Shown in pieces: positions 20,173 to 27,731 of a stretch of DNA of 27,731 bases. The translations under genes were made by a program, and so were the position numbers. Every line of letters begins with the position of its first letter. Position 1 is the stretch's first letter. The stretch is from Caldilineaceae bacterium (GTDB lineage: Bacteria > Chloroflexota > Anaerolineae > Caldilineales > Caldilineaceae), in the NCBI GenBank assembly GCA_026645575.1, contig JAPKMW010000130.1:1-27731 (forward strand), given 5' to 3'. Under the pieces are notes generated by a model. That model ran no database searches. It had not been told where the DNA came from and saw nothing but the letters and a program-made list of their open reading frames with translations.

Positions 20173-21171
20173 CTACCTTACAAACACCATATCACCATCA
20201 TCCGACCCCATCATTGGCAGGGCGGCGACGCCATTGTCCGAACGTTCCTCGGTGGCGGCGCAGGGTGTGCCGAACTGGGGCTGGGCAAAGGGTAGATGGG
20301 TATTCCCCCGCGCCAGAATATGGAGATAGTTGGCGGCCGGTCCTTCCCAACTCTTGCCATGATTCCACGGCACCCAGGCGCGGGCATTGCAATAGTGCGA
20401 AACAAAGGCGCGGCGGAAGCGATCCGCTGTTCGATTCGGATATGAGCGATGCAACAGGTGGCTGTGAAAAAAGATGACATCCCCCGGCTCGACCACACAA
20501 GGGATGGGGTCGGGATAGGTGCGCGCCACCCTGGTCAACGTGTTCGCCTCATCATCCAACGAACTGACCTGTTCGACATGCCCCAAATCGGCAAACGAAT
20601 CTTCCGCATAAAGATGATCGCGATCTGGCGTCGGGTAGATCGGCTCACTGTGCGAACCAGGGGTGACATAGAGACAGCCATTGGCTTCATCCGCCCGATC
20701 CAGCGCAATCCAGACGCCGATTAATGTTTCGGGATAGGTGGTGATGTAATAGGCATCCTGATGCCAGCCCTGGCCGCCATGCCCCGGCGGGTTAAGGAAG
20801 AGCATGGTCTGGAGCGCCAATACATCCGGCCCGATGAGTGCTTCGAGGACATCCAGCACACGGGGATAGAGCAGATAGCGCTCGGCGGTCTCAAATTGGC
20901 GATGCAACATGTGGATGCGTGAAAAGCGCTTGTAAAGTTCTTGCAGGTCGGTGGTGGCGGGCTGGGCAACACCGGGCATGGTCACGCGCCCATAGAGTAG
21001 ATCCATGGCCCAGGTGCGCATGATCTCGACATCCGGCTGCTCGACAAGCCCCCGTACAATCAAATAGCCGTTGCGTTGGTACTGTTTATATTCGTCCACT
21101 TTAACCCGATACCGCGGCAGATCCCAAGCTTGCGATTGGGTGTGCGCCAAGGTTCCATTGACTGTACTCAT
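20173..21171 (-). CDS. Phytanoyl-CoA dioxygenase (PhyH) family protein
   Basis: This 332-aa protein is a predicted Fe(II)/2-oxoglutarate oxygenase. It shows the N-terminal NGYLIVRGLVEQ, HxD motif GWHQDAYY (His137 and Asp139), EANGCLYVTPGSH, the distal His241 within FFHSHLLHRSYPNRT, and candidate 2-oxoglutarate-binding arginines in RFRRAF (251-254). The ATG at 21171 has AAAGGAG about 9 nt upstream and a well-spaced promoter at 21237-21265. It lies between sugar ABC transporter genes and the lanthipeptide locus. The terminator at 20036-20069 and its own promoter argue that it is neither part of the lanA2 transcript nor a tailoring enzyme. It shares only the fold motifs with the PhyH protein at 9013. 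The substrate is unknown. Confidence 0.9.
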   Translation of the reverse strand: MSTVNGTLAHTQSQAWDLPRYRVKVDEYKQYQRNGYLIVRGLVEQPDVEIMRTWAMDLLYGRVTMPGVAQPATTDLQELYKRFSRIHMLHRQFETAERYLLYPRVLDVLEALIGPDVLALQTMLFLNPPGHGGQGWHQDAYYITTYPETLIGVWIALDRADEANGCLYVTPGSHSEPIYPTPDRDHLYAEDSFADLGHVEQVSSLDDEANTLTRVARTYPDPIPCVVEPGDVIFFHSHLLHRSYPNRTADRFRRAFVSHYCNARAWVPWNHGKSWEGPAANYLHILARGNTHLPFAQPQFGTPCAATEERSDNGVAALPMMGSDDGDMVFVR

Positions 21172-21236
21172 CGCTGTTGCTCCTTTGTGATGGCTTTACG
21201 GACATCCAGGTGGGGATGAATGTTTTCCTGACAAGC

Positions 21237-21265
21237 ATTGTAGCAGGGCGCCTGAACCTGTGCAA
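21237..21265 (-). promoter_or_regulatory. Promoter of PhyH gene 2
   Basis: On the minus strand TTGCAC (21260-21265), a 17-nt spacer and TACAAT (21237-21242) lie about 65 nt upstream of the ATG at 21171. Confidence 0.7.
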
Positions 21266-21284
21266 AGTGCTTTGGGTTACTGAA

Positions 21285-21458
21285 TTACTGACTGACTGTC
21301 TTACTGTCCGGTGTCCATTCCTCACGATAGACCAATTCCCAGCCATTGTAGACCAGGATCAGGTGCTTTAACGGCGCCTGATCCGCCCCTTTGCGGATGC
21401 GCTCGTCGTTGGTGTAGCGCACAAATTGACCTTTGGCCTCATCAATCTTTTGCTGTTT
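21285..21458 (-). pseudogene. C-terminal remnant of a larger gene, possibly PD-(D/E)XK-type
   Basis: A 57-codon open stretch without a start runs from inside the permease stop to a TAA at 21285-21287. It reads KIDEAKGQFVRYTNDERIRK, then GADQAPLKHLILVYNGWELV and YREEWTPDSK. The regular protein-like composition and the abrupt fusion to the permease end suggest the tail of a gene whose front was lost. The LILVYNGWELV strand and the preceding EAKGQFVRY helix resemble the C-terminus of PD-(D/E)XK nuclease-like ATPases. That assignment is a guess. No ribosome site or start codon was found. Confidence 0.5.
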
Positions 21459-22365
21459 AGAGCTTCAACCCTTCCAACATGCCGCGAATAAACATGCGCT
21501 GGAAGACAATAAACAGAATCAACACCGGCGCTGAAGTGAGCAAATAGACTGCCGCTTCAGCGCCATAACTGGTAAATTCGCCATCTTCCAGTGCCAGCCC
21601 GACAAAGCTCATGGCAATGCCGATGCCCAGCGTATAGAGGTCGGGGTTGTCGATCATCGTTAGTGTAAAGAGGTATTCCCCCCAGACGCGGATAAATTCA
21701 AAGAGGCCCACCACCAACATCCCGCCCGTCGCCATGGGCAACATCACGCGCCAGAAGGCTTGGAAGCGATTGCAGCCATCGATCAGGGCGGCATCTTCAA
21801 AGGCGGAAGGTAAATTGATAAAGGTCTGGCGCATGATAAAAATCGGAATCGGCACGCCGGCGGCAAAGGCCAAAATGAGACCAAGCTGACTGTTGCGCAG
21901 GTGGAGAAAGCTCATCAACTCATACTGTGCCATCAATCCGCCGGCGCGCGGCACAAAGGTTAACAGAATCATGGTGTAGAAGATGAGATCGCGCCCTGGA
22001 AAACGCAACCGGGCAAAGGCGTAGCCCGCCAGTGCAGTCACCGCCACCTGGAGGATGACCGCCCCCGATGTGACCAAAAAGCTGTTACGAAATTGCATAA
22101 AGAAGTCGGGCATCCGTCGCCACACATAGGCATAGTTCGCCGTGGTTGGATTGAGGGTAATCAGCGAAGGCAATTCGACATACAGTTCCTGCCGCGTCTT
22201 GAGCGAGGCCGAGATGGTCCAGATAAAGGGCAACAAAAAAGCCGCCAGAAAGAGCCAGAGAACAAGCCGTAAGAGCAGGCCATTGCGTTGCGCCCAGAGC
22301 CGACCAAAGATGTTTGTTCCGGTGCGGGGTTTGGTGATATAGGGTGAAGTTGTCGTAACGCTCAT
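21457..22365 (-). CDS. Carbohydrate ABC transporter permease, MalG-type (CUT1)
   Basis: This 302-aa inner-membrane permease has six predicted helices and should form a heterodimer with the upstream MalF-type protein. The first hydrophobic helix is LLLRLVLWLFLAAFLLPFIW, and the ATPase-coupling EAA loop is LPSAFEDAALIDGCNRFQAFWRVMLPMATGG. The family C-terminus ending in RGMLEGLKL is typical of MalG relatives (G-x-x-G-A/L-L-K). The ATG at 22365 follows a GAGAGG site about 9 nt away; longer in-frame sequence overlaps the preceding permease and has no start signal. The 11-nt spacing from the upstream stop shows cotranscription. No ATPase gene accompanies it here. Confidence 0.92.
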   Translation of the reverse strand: MSVTTTSPYITKPRTGTNIFGRLWAQRNGLLLRLVLWLFLAAFLLPFIWTISASLKTRQELYVELPSLITLNPTTANYAYVWRRMPDFFMQFRNSFLVTSGAVILQVAVTALAGYAFARLRFPGRDLIFYTMILLTFVPRAGGLMAQYELMSFLHLRNSQLGLILAFAAGVPIPIFIMRQTFINLPSAFEDAALIDGCNRFQAFWRVMLPMATGGMLVVGLFEFIRVWGEYLFTLTMIDNPDLYTLGIGIAMSFVGLALEDGEFTSYGAEAAVYLLTSAPVLILFIVFQRMFIRGMLEGLKL

Positions 22366-22376
22366 CGTGCTGCCTC

Positions 22377-23363
22377 TCAATCTGCCCGTTCTGAACGCAA
22401 GAGTTTGAAGATCACACCGGCCATCAACATGGAAATAATGCCCATCGTCAAGTTCATTGCCGCCGCGTAGCCCCACCGCATATCGCCCAGGTAAAAGGCA
22501 ATGTCATAGGCATAACGCCCCACCAACATCGCCGCATTTTCCGGCCCGGCGCTGGTGCGCCCAAACATAATCAGCGACTCCTCCGCCGTGCCGATGATGC
22601 CGGCGGCCAGCACCAGGATCACCGTGAAGGTTGGTTTGAGCAATGGCAGCGTGATCTGGCTGAATTGCGCCCAGCCATTGGCGCCGTCAATGGCTGCTGC
22701 TTCGTATAGTTCATTGTTGATGTTATAGAGACCCACCAAAAAGAGCAGAATATTTTGCCCCACCTGCTTCCAGACCGCCGCCACTGCCAGCGTCGGAATC
22801 ACCCACTCTTTATCGGCCAGCCAAGCCGGCGGGTTGGCAATGCCGACCCACTCGCTCAGAAAGTAGTTGAGATAGCCAAACTGCGGATGGAGCAACTGCC
22901 GCCAGAGTAACAGCGCCACCGCAATCGGCAAGACCACTGGCAAATAGGCAATGACGCGATAGACTGCGGCCTCAAAGGGGCACAACACCTTGGAGATCAA
23001 GACAGCGATCAACAGCCCCAGCCCAATGTTCAGCGGCGTATAGATCACGGTGTAATAGAGCGAACGCCCAAACGACTCCCAGAAGAGTGGGTCGCCGGCC
23101 ATCTCGACAAAGTTCGCCACCCCATTAAAGGGTTGATGATCCGGGATGAGATAGCGGTAGTCGGAAAAGGCGATCAGCAAGCCGCGAATCAGGGGGTAGC
23201 CACTAAAGGTCAAGTAGAGCGCCAGCGCGGGGAGGATAAAGAGATAGCCCATGAGGGCATGGTCGCGATTCCCCTGCCGCATTGTGCGCAACGCTTGCCG
23301 CCACTGCCCCATGACCGTTGTGTCAGTAGACGCCCCCTGCTTGCCTTGTAAGACGTTACTCAT
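22377..23363 (-). CDS. Carbohydrate ABC transporter permease, MalF-type (CUT1)
   Basis: This 328-aa membrane protein has six predicted helices, starting with YLFILPALALYLTFSGYPLI. It has the CUT1 permease EAA loop NELYEAAAIDGANGWAQFSQITLPLLKP. It should pair with the MalG-type product to form the transmembrane channel of a sugar importer. The ATG at 23363 has AAAGGG about 10 nt upstream. The gene starts 15 nt after the stop of the nuclease-like gene at 23379, so it is probably on the same transcript. The sugar is not predictable from the sequence. Confidence 0.92.
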   Translation of the reverse strand: MSNVLQGKQGASTDTTVMGQWRQALRTMRQGNRDHALMGYLFILPALALYLTFSGYPLIRGLLIAFSDYRYLIPDHQPFNGVANFVEMAGDPLFWESFGRSLYYTVIYTPLNIGLGLLIAVLISKVLCPFEAAVYRVIAYLPVVLPIAVALLLWRQLLHPQFGYLNYFLSEWVGIANPPAWLADKEWVIPTLAVAAVWKQVGQNILLFLVGLYNINNELYEAAAIDGANGWAQFSQITLPLLKPTFTVILVLAAGIIGTAEESLIMFGRTSAGPENAAMLVGRYAYDIAFYLGDMRWGYAAAMNLTMGIISMLMAGVIFKLLRSERAD

Positions 23364-23378
23364 GGTGTATCTTGCCCT

Positions 23379-24494
23379 TTACGTTTGTGGCGCATTGGTA
23401 AAGTTGAGTTGCTGAATTGTCTCGGCATCCAGCGCCTGTTCCAGCCACCGATTCAGCACCTGGCGATCTCGCGTGGCTTCGATCTGTTTGATCAAACGCG
23501 CTGGTACTTTGCTGAAGCGATGACGCAAAACTAACAGAAGCGTCTGTTGCTGGTTTTGAATCTCTCTATCACTCGCCGCTTGTGTTGCTTGCGCCACTGC
23601 TTGCGCCACTGCTTGCGCCACTGCTCGTTCTGCTACTTGCTGGGCATGTTTCTCCAAGGCATTGCGTACCGTTGGTAATTTCTGGAATGCTTCCGGCACT
23701 TTTTGAAAGAATTCATCAATATAAGGCCAGGTATCCTCACGTATCGTGACTTTCATCTTCATTACCTCCATAATCTTGCGCCAAACTGTATTCGGATCGA
23801 CTGAAACGCCAATATCAAGGGTAAGTTGTAAATATTCAACCAACCCTTCGGTCACGCACAATTCAATAAATTGCTCTAACTTTGGCCCACGCGCCAGAGG
23901 CAACAACGGGTAGTTAGCCGGCTTCAGGGCCAATTCAGTTGGGTGAATGATCCAAACCGGAATTCTGTGGTCATGGTTGCAATAAACGCCGGCCTCGGCT
24001 GTCGGCTCAAACCGAAATTCAGCCTGAAGGGTATTTAACACCCGCTGTGGCCGCATGACGCAAACAATGGTAATTGTCCGTTGACTTGGCGTTTCTGCCC
24101 TTTGTTTTGGCGTCAAGTAGACACTATCAACATCCGCTCGATCATCTTCATCGTCGCCGGCGCTATCAAGCGCATCGTCCTCATTCGTTTCACTGGGCTC
24201 TTTGGTTTTGTCATTCACCCCTAGCCCCCACGCCCGCATCATGATCAAATTGAAATCACTGGCGGTCAAGGGATCGTGGTTGCCCTTCAACTCAAGCACA
24301 TTCACCCGGCGAAAATGATGGAAGACGGTGTCGTGCAATTTGGGTAAATCCTCGATAGCGCACTCAACCAAAATGTCAATCGACCGGCTGCGGGAAAAGA
24401 CTTCATATTGGGTTGTCGTGCGCATCCCCAAGTCGGTGAAGAAGCGCTGATAAAAATTCTTGGCCGAATCGTCAAATGGTTGTTCCATAGCCAT
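23379..24494 (-). CDS. PD-(D/E)XK nuclease-like (Rpn/DUF4351-type) protein inserted in the sugar transporter cluster
   Basis: This 371-aa cytoplasmic protein has an N-terminal segment, SRSIDILVE ... RRVNVLELKGNHDPLT, with Asp40, Glu68 and Lys70 spaced like a PD-(D/E)XK active site. An acidic low-complexity stretch follows (about 99-125). The C-terminal helical part is TLLLVLRHRFSKVPARLIKQ followed by IEATRDRQVLNRWLEQALDA, as in DUF4351/Rpn-type proteins. Between them a 12-bp tandem repeat encodes VAQAVAQAVAQA. The start is uncertain: ATG 24494 has no ribosome site. A TATACT immediately before it would place a transcript start near the second ATG (24488), so it may be leaderless. The gene splits the binding-protein and permease genes of the transporter and is probably a later arrival. 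Confidence 0.65.
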   Translation of the reverse strand: MAMEQPFDDSAKNFYQRFFTDLGMRTTTQYEVFSRSRSIDILVECAIEDLPKLHDTVFHHFRRVNVLELKGNHDPLTASDFNLIMMRAWGLGVNDKTKEPSETNEDDALDSAGDDEDDRADVDSVYLTPKQRAETPSQRTITIVCVMRPQRVLNTLQAEFRFEPTAEAGVYCNHDHRIPVWIIHPTELALKPANYPLLPLARGPKLEQFIELCVTEGLVEYLQLTLDIGVSVDPNTVWRKIMEVMKMKVTIREDTWPYIDEFFQKVPEAFQKLPTVRNALEKHAQQVAERAVAQAVAQAVAQATQAASDREIQNQQQTLLLVLRHRFSKVPARLIKQIEATRDRQVLNRWLEQALDAETIQQLNFTNAPQT

Positions 24495-24502
24495 AGTATA
24501 AC

Positions 24503-24530
24503 AGAAAAGCCGGGTATGTTCTACCCGGCT
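24503..24530 (-). terminator. Terminator after sugar-binding protein 2
   Basis: AGCCGGGTA (24508-24516) and TACCCGGCT (24522-24530) form a perfect 9-bp stem with a 5-nt loop. On the minus strand it is followed by TTTTCTGTT. It lies between the binding-protein stop at 24552 and the nuclease-like gene. Confidence 0.8.
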
Positions 24531-24551
24531 GATGACAGGAAATTGTTCAGC

Positions 24552-25916
24552 CTACGCCTTTTGCTTTTCTAACTCTTGATTGACCTCGTCCATCACATTT
24601 TGCATGGCGACTTCGGCTTCGACTTCACCACCCCAATAGCGTTCCATCCAGGGCATGAGTTTGGCGTTGATAATGGGCATATACTTGCCGGCCTCCATCG
24701 GCACCAGGGTGCTGGTTGGCACGGCTTCATAGGCTGCCACCAATTCGGGGGATGCGTTGCTGCCAGGGCCAAGCAAGCGATCATACTGATTCTGATGCAC
24801 CGGCATCCCGGAGAGCGTCAATGTGCCACTCCAGTGGCGGTCGGCGGGCGCACCTTCCGGCCCCAGGATCGACAGCAGCCAGTCCAGCCCTTCTTGCGGG
24901 TGGGGCGCGCCGGTAAAGACAAAGGAAGAATCGACGTGGATCCAGGTGCGCAAAGGGTTGCTTTTGTCGGTCTTGGGCGGCAGGCCGCCCCGGATCTTTT
25001 CCTGCCCCAACACCGAGCGACCCAGTCGAATCCACGAATGGGAGTCAAAACCAACGGCCACCTTGCCCTGTTGCCAGACCGGCATGGGATCTTGCATTAG
25101 CGCCAGGTTGGTGTAGCCCTGGTCGAACCAGCGCTTGAACATCTTGATACATTCGAGAAATTCTTCGCTATCAATCCGCAACATGTTGTCGCTGTTGTAG
25201 GGATTGTCAACAAAGGTGGTAAAGACAATGCCCAGCGTGCGGAAAATATCCCGGCGCACGGCTAATGGCACCACATCCTGATCGCCGGAGGTCTCCTTGA
25301 TCTTGCCCAGCATAATCTCGAACTCATCCCACGTTTCGGGCAGCGCCTCATAGCCGGCGGTTTGCAGCAGATCCTGATTATAGCCGGTCATAAAGATGTT
25401 GAGCTTCATGGGGATGAAGTAGGTCTTGCCTTGATAACGGGTGGTGTCATAGATGTTCGAGTAGTAGAAGGAATTTTGATGATCCGACGCCCACGGAATC
25501 TTGGAGGATTGCAGGAGATCATCAATCGGTTGCGCCAGCCCCATCTGAATGTAATTCCATTGCAGGTCAAACTGGGCATAGCCGCTAGCGCTCCAACGCA
25601 CATTGTTCTCGCGCACCATGGCCAACGCTTTGGTCTCCCAGCCGTCGGGGCTTTCTTCCCAGACAACACGAACGCCACTGTCTTTGATCTGCTCATTGTA
25701 AAGATCCGTCGCCTCACCCATGCCCATCTCGACAAAAAAGGCGGGGATGATGGTGTAAATATCGAGCGGTGTTGGTCCGCCTTGGGCAGCGGGCGCGGCT
25801 GCCGGCCCGGTCGGTGCAACACAGCCATTGAGTAGTCCTGCGGTCGCTGCCAACCCGGCTGTCCCCTTTAAAAAGTCACGGCGCGAAATCATTGGTTGTG
25901 GGTTCCACTTGCTCAT
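24552..25916 (-). CDS. Sugar ABC transporter substrate-binding lipoprotein (family 1), paralogue 2
   Basis: This 454-aa extracellular solute-binding protein has a Tat-type signal SRRDFLKG (11-18), a hydrophobic stretch and lipobox LNGC (Cys32), so it is exported folded and lipid-anchored. The mature part shows family-1 patterns such as YIQMGLAQPIDDLL, YFIPMKLN, LPETWDEFEIMLGKIK and GKVAVGFDSHSWIRLGRS. ATG 25916 is preferred over 25937 because AGAGGAA lies 8 nt before it. It is clearly paralogous to the protein at 26071-27444, with near-identical block order throughout. A terminator follows at 24503-24530, so read-through or a separate promoter is needed to express the permeases with it. Confidence 0.93.
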   Translation of the reverse strand: MSKWNPQPMISRRDFLKGTAGLAATAGLLNGCVAPTGPAAAPAAQGGPTPLDIYTIIPAFFVEMGMGEATDLYNEQIKDSGVRVVWEESPDGWETKALAMVRENNVRWSASGYAQFDLQWNYIQMGLAQPIDDLLQSSKIPWASDHQNSFYYSNIYDTTRYQGKTYFIPMKLNIFMTGYNQDLLQTAGYEALPETWDEFEIMLGKIKETSGDQDVVPLAVRRDIFRTLGIVFTTFVDNPYNSDNMLRIDSEEFLECIKMFKRWFDQGYTNLALMQDPMPVWQQGKVAVGFDSHSWIRLGRSVLGQEKIRGGLPPKTDKSNPLRTWIHVDSSFVFTGAPHPQEGLDWLLSILGPEGAPADRHWSGTLTLSGMPVHQNQYDRLLGPGSNASPELVAAYEAVPTSTLVPMEAGKYMPIINAKLMPWMERYWGGEVEAEVAMQNVMDEVNQELEKQKA

Positions 25917-25997
25917 CGATTGGTTCCTCTCTAGCATCCGATAATTGGGTCAACGTACTGCCAATGCTTTATAAAGAACGTACAACGCGGTAGAGCT

Positions 25998-26044
25998 GGT
26001 TAGGTGGTTGGTTCGGTGAGTGAACATTAACCAACTACCTAACC
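25998..26044. repeat. Hairpin between the two binding-protein genes
   Basis: GGTTAGGTGGTTGGTT (25998-26013) and AACCAACTACCTAACC (26029-26044) form a 16-bp stem with one G-U pair and a 15-nt loop. It lies 27 bp after the stop of the first binding-protein gene. Because no U-tract follows, it could be a mRNA-processing or stability hairpin or a repeat. Confidence 0.7.
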
Positions 26045-26070
26045 AAGATCCAATAGAATCCAAAAGCGAA

Positions 26071-27444
26071 TTATGACTGTAGCTTGGCGACTTCCTCGTC
26101 AACTTCTTTAATCACATTCTCCATCGCTGTTTCGGCTTCGACTTCACCGCCCCAGTAGCGTTCCAGCCACGGCCAGATCTTGGCTTGAATGATGGGGTAG
26201 AATTTACCGGCGGGCATCGGCTGGAGGACGCTATTGGGCAGCGCAGCGTAGGCGTCAACCAGTTCGGGGAAATCCGTGCTGTTGGCAACCAGTTTCTCAT
26301 ATTGATTCTTATGCACCGGCATCCCGGAGAAGGTGAGCGTCCCGCTCCAATGGCGATCCCCGGCGGCGCCTTCGGGGCCTAAGGTTTGCAGCAGCCAATC
26401 CAAGCCCTCTTGCGGATGGGGCGCCTCGGCAAAGACAAAGCCGGAGTCGAGGTGAACCCAGGTGCGTTTGGGGTTGGCGGCATCGGTTCTGGGTGGCACA
26501 ACACCCTTGACCTTTTCCGGCCCCCAGACCGAGCGGCCCAAACGAATCCACGAGTGGGAATCGATGCCGATGGCGATTTTGCCCTTTTGCCAGTCGGGCA
26601 GGGGGTCTTGCAACACCTGGAGATTGGTAAAGCCTTCGTCAAACCAGCGCTTGAACATCTTGATACATTGGAGCCACTCTTCGCTGTCAATGCGCAGGCG
26701 GTCGTTCTCGTCATAGGGATTTTCGACAAAGGTGGTAAAGGCCGTCCCTAGCGTGCGGAAAACCTCTTTGCGACAGGCAAAGGGCAGCACCTGATCCGCT
26801 GCGCCACTCTCTTTCAACTTGCCCAGCATCACCTCAAACTCGTCCCAGGTTTCGGGGATGCTCTCATAACCGGCGGCCTCGATAAAGTCCTGGCGGTAGC
26901 CCATGAGGTGGATGTTCAGCTTCATGGGAATGTAGTAGCTTTTGCCTTCGTAAATGGTCGCTTCATAAATGCTAGGCGTAATGTACTCATCCGCCAGTTT
27001 CTGCGCCCAAGGTACGGTAGAGGTCGCCAACAACTCATCAATCGGCTGGGCCAATCCCATCTGGATGTAGTTCCACTGGTTGCCGGCGTTGGCAATGCCA
27101 TTGGCGCTCCACCGCATCTCTTTGTCGCGCACCATGGCCAGCGCTTTGGTCTCCCAGCCTTCGGGGCTTGGCTCTAAGATGTAGTTGATACCGTTTTTGT
27201 GCGCTTCCTCGTTAATGATGGTTGTCGTGTCGGTCATGCTCATGTCGGCAAAGGCGGCCAGCGTGGTGACATAGACATCGGTCATCGCTTGCTGACCACC
27301 AGCCTCGCTTTGCGCCGGTGCGCCGGCTTGGGGCGCGACGCAACCATTCAAGAAACCAGATGCAACCGTCAATCCGGCTGCACCAGCCGCGCCTTTGAGA
27401 AAGATACGACGGGAAATGGAATGATGGAACTGGTTAGCACGCAT
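26071..27444 (-). CDS. Sugar ABC transporter substrate-binding lipoprotein (family 1), paralogue 1
   Basis: This 457-aa binding protein has a twin-arginine signal SRRIFLKG (11-18) and lipobox LNGC (Cys35). Conserved blocks include YIQMGLAQPIDELL, YYIPMKLNIHLMGY, IPETWDEFEVMLGKLK, GKIAIGIDSHSWIRLGRS and a C-terminal WLERYWGGEVEAETAM. These match the neighbour at 24552-25916 along the whole length, which points to tandem duplication followed by divergence. The ATG at 27444 has AAGGGAG 5-6 nt upstream, and a near-consensus promoter lies at 27493-27521. It is the first gene of the transporter cluster. The ligand is unknown. Confidence 0.93.
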   Translation of the reverse strand: MRANQFHHSISRRIFLKGAAGAAGLTVASGFLNGCVAPQAGAPAQSEAGGQQAMTDVYVTTLAAFADMSMTDTTTIINEEAHKNGINYILEPSPEGWETKALAMVRDKEMRWSANGIANAGNQWNYIQMGLAQPIDELLATSTVPWAQKLADEYITPSIYEATIYEGKSYYIPMKLNIHLMGYRQDFIEAAGYESIPETWDEFEVMLGKLKESGAADQVLPFACRKEVFRTLGTAFTTFVENPYDENDRLRIDSEEWLQCIKMFKRWFDEGFTNLQVLQDPLPDWQKGKIAIGIDSHSWIRLGRSVWGPEKVKGVVPPRTDAANPKRTWVHLDSGFVFAEAPHPQEGLDWLLQTLGPEGAAGDRHWSGTLTFSGMPVHKNQYEKLVANSTDFPELVDAYAALPNSVLQPMPAGKFYPIIQAKIWPWLERYWGGEVEAETAMENVIKEVDEEVAKLQS

Positions 27445-27492
27445 GGTTCTCCCTTTCTTACGGATGAAGATGATTTGCGGATTGCTTCCTGT

Positions 27493-27521
27493 AGTATACT
27501 AAATGTAGGATAGCAGTGCAA
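27493..27521 (-). promoter_or_regulatory. Promoter of the sugar-binding protein / transporter cluster
   Basis: On the minus strand TTGCAC (27516-27521), a 17-nt spacer and TATACT (27493-27498) lie about 50 nt upstream of the ATG at 27444. The box pattern matches that of the PhyH promoter at 21237-21265. Confidence 0.7.
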
Positions 27522-27571
27522 CCATGGTTTTTCGCTTTTCGCTGCTTAGAGTCCGTAAAAGAATAAAGTAA

Positions 27572-27631
27572 GCGCTTGGCGCGTTCGTGACTCGCTGCTG
27601 GGCTGGGGCGAGTCACGAACGCGCCAAGCGC
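27572..27631. repeat. 24-bp perfect palindrome upstream of the transporter cluster
   Basis: Arms 27572-27595 and 27608-27631 are perfect inverted repeats with a 12-nt loop. An outer, imperfect pair CGTAAAA / TTTTACG (about 27554-27560 and 27648-27655) surrounds it. The 287 bases from 27445 to the window end contain only this palindrome and the promoter; no gene was found. Confidence 0.8.
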
Positions 27632-27731
27632 AGTAGATGGAGTTATATTTTTACGAACCCTTAGTTCGACTTTGTACATTTCCAAGTTAATAACAAACAG
27701 CAGCGAGGAGCCGCACTAGCCCCTTGGGAGA

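Noticed and set aside
20173..21171. PhyH protein as a lanthipeptide tailoring enzyme
   Set aside because: It has its own promoter and is separated from lanA2 by a terminator. PhyH genes beside sugar ABC transporters are common in such genomes, so adjacency alone is weak.
23580..23635. 12-bp tandem repeat in the nuclease-like gene as a phase-variation switch
   Set aside because: The unit length is a multiple of three, so changes in copy number keep the frame (VAQA repeats) and would not switch the gene off.

Overview
The window looks like part of a chromosome from a Chloroflexota bacterium, probably Anaerolineae/Caldilineae-like. This is inferred from the gene mix, not from a marker gene: Tat-type lipoprotein sugar-binding proteins, PhyH-family dioxygenases beside sugar ABC genes, a STAND NTPase fused to a sulfatase-modifying-factor domain, DUF4058, and PD-(D/E)XK ATPases. 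No rRNA, tRNA or CRISPR array was seen. Almost everything after 3.6 kb lies on the minus strand.

Layout: (1) 3-1737, plus strand: the end of an oligopeptide/dipeptide ABC transporter operon (OppD- and OppF-type ATPases). (2) 2114-3400: a lipoprotein GH8 enzyme of the Rex (exo-oligoxylanase) type. (3) 3435-4851: a repeat-rich island. A REP-associated transposase is flanked by paired REP palindromes and by two copies of a long terminator-like hairpin, followed by a 150-bp element with 30-bp terminal inverted repeats. (4) 4896-8840: a 941-aa STAND NTPase / membrane segment / FGE-like protein and a DUF4058 protein, each with a clear sigma70-type promoter. (5) 9013-11310: an Ldh_2 oxidoreductase, small unknown protein and PhyH dioxygenase operon. 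(6) 11502-13064: an AAA ATPase with a PD-(D/E)XK C-terminus. (7) 13152-20069: a class II lanthipeptide locus with a C39-peptidase exporter (LanT), a LanM synthetase and two almost identical mersacidin-type precursors. Each precursor sits in a duplicated cassette carrying its own promoter, palindromes and upstream terminator. (8) 20173-27521: a second PhyH dioxygenase, a truncated gene remnant, two CUT1-type sugar permeases, a nuclease-like gene and two paralogous substrate-binding lipoproteins.

How the genes work together: in the lanthipeptide locus LanM should dehydrate and cyclise the 26-residue cores of both precursors, and LanT should cleave after the Gly-Gly motif and export them. The promoters and terminators suggest separate units: lanA2 alone, lanM alone, and lanA1 with a large hairpin before lanT. 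The sugar transporter genes form an uptake system without a dedicated ATPase in the window, so a shared MsmK/UgpC-type ATPase elsewhere is likely.

The most interesting points are the duplicated lanthipeptide precursor cassettes, the REP/RAYT island with regular 43-44-nt REP pairing, and the STAND-FGE protein whose C-terminus resembles the variable region of diversity-generating retroelement targets. No reverse transcriptase or template repeat was found here to prove the last.
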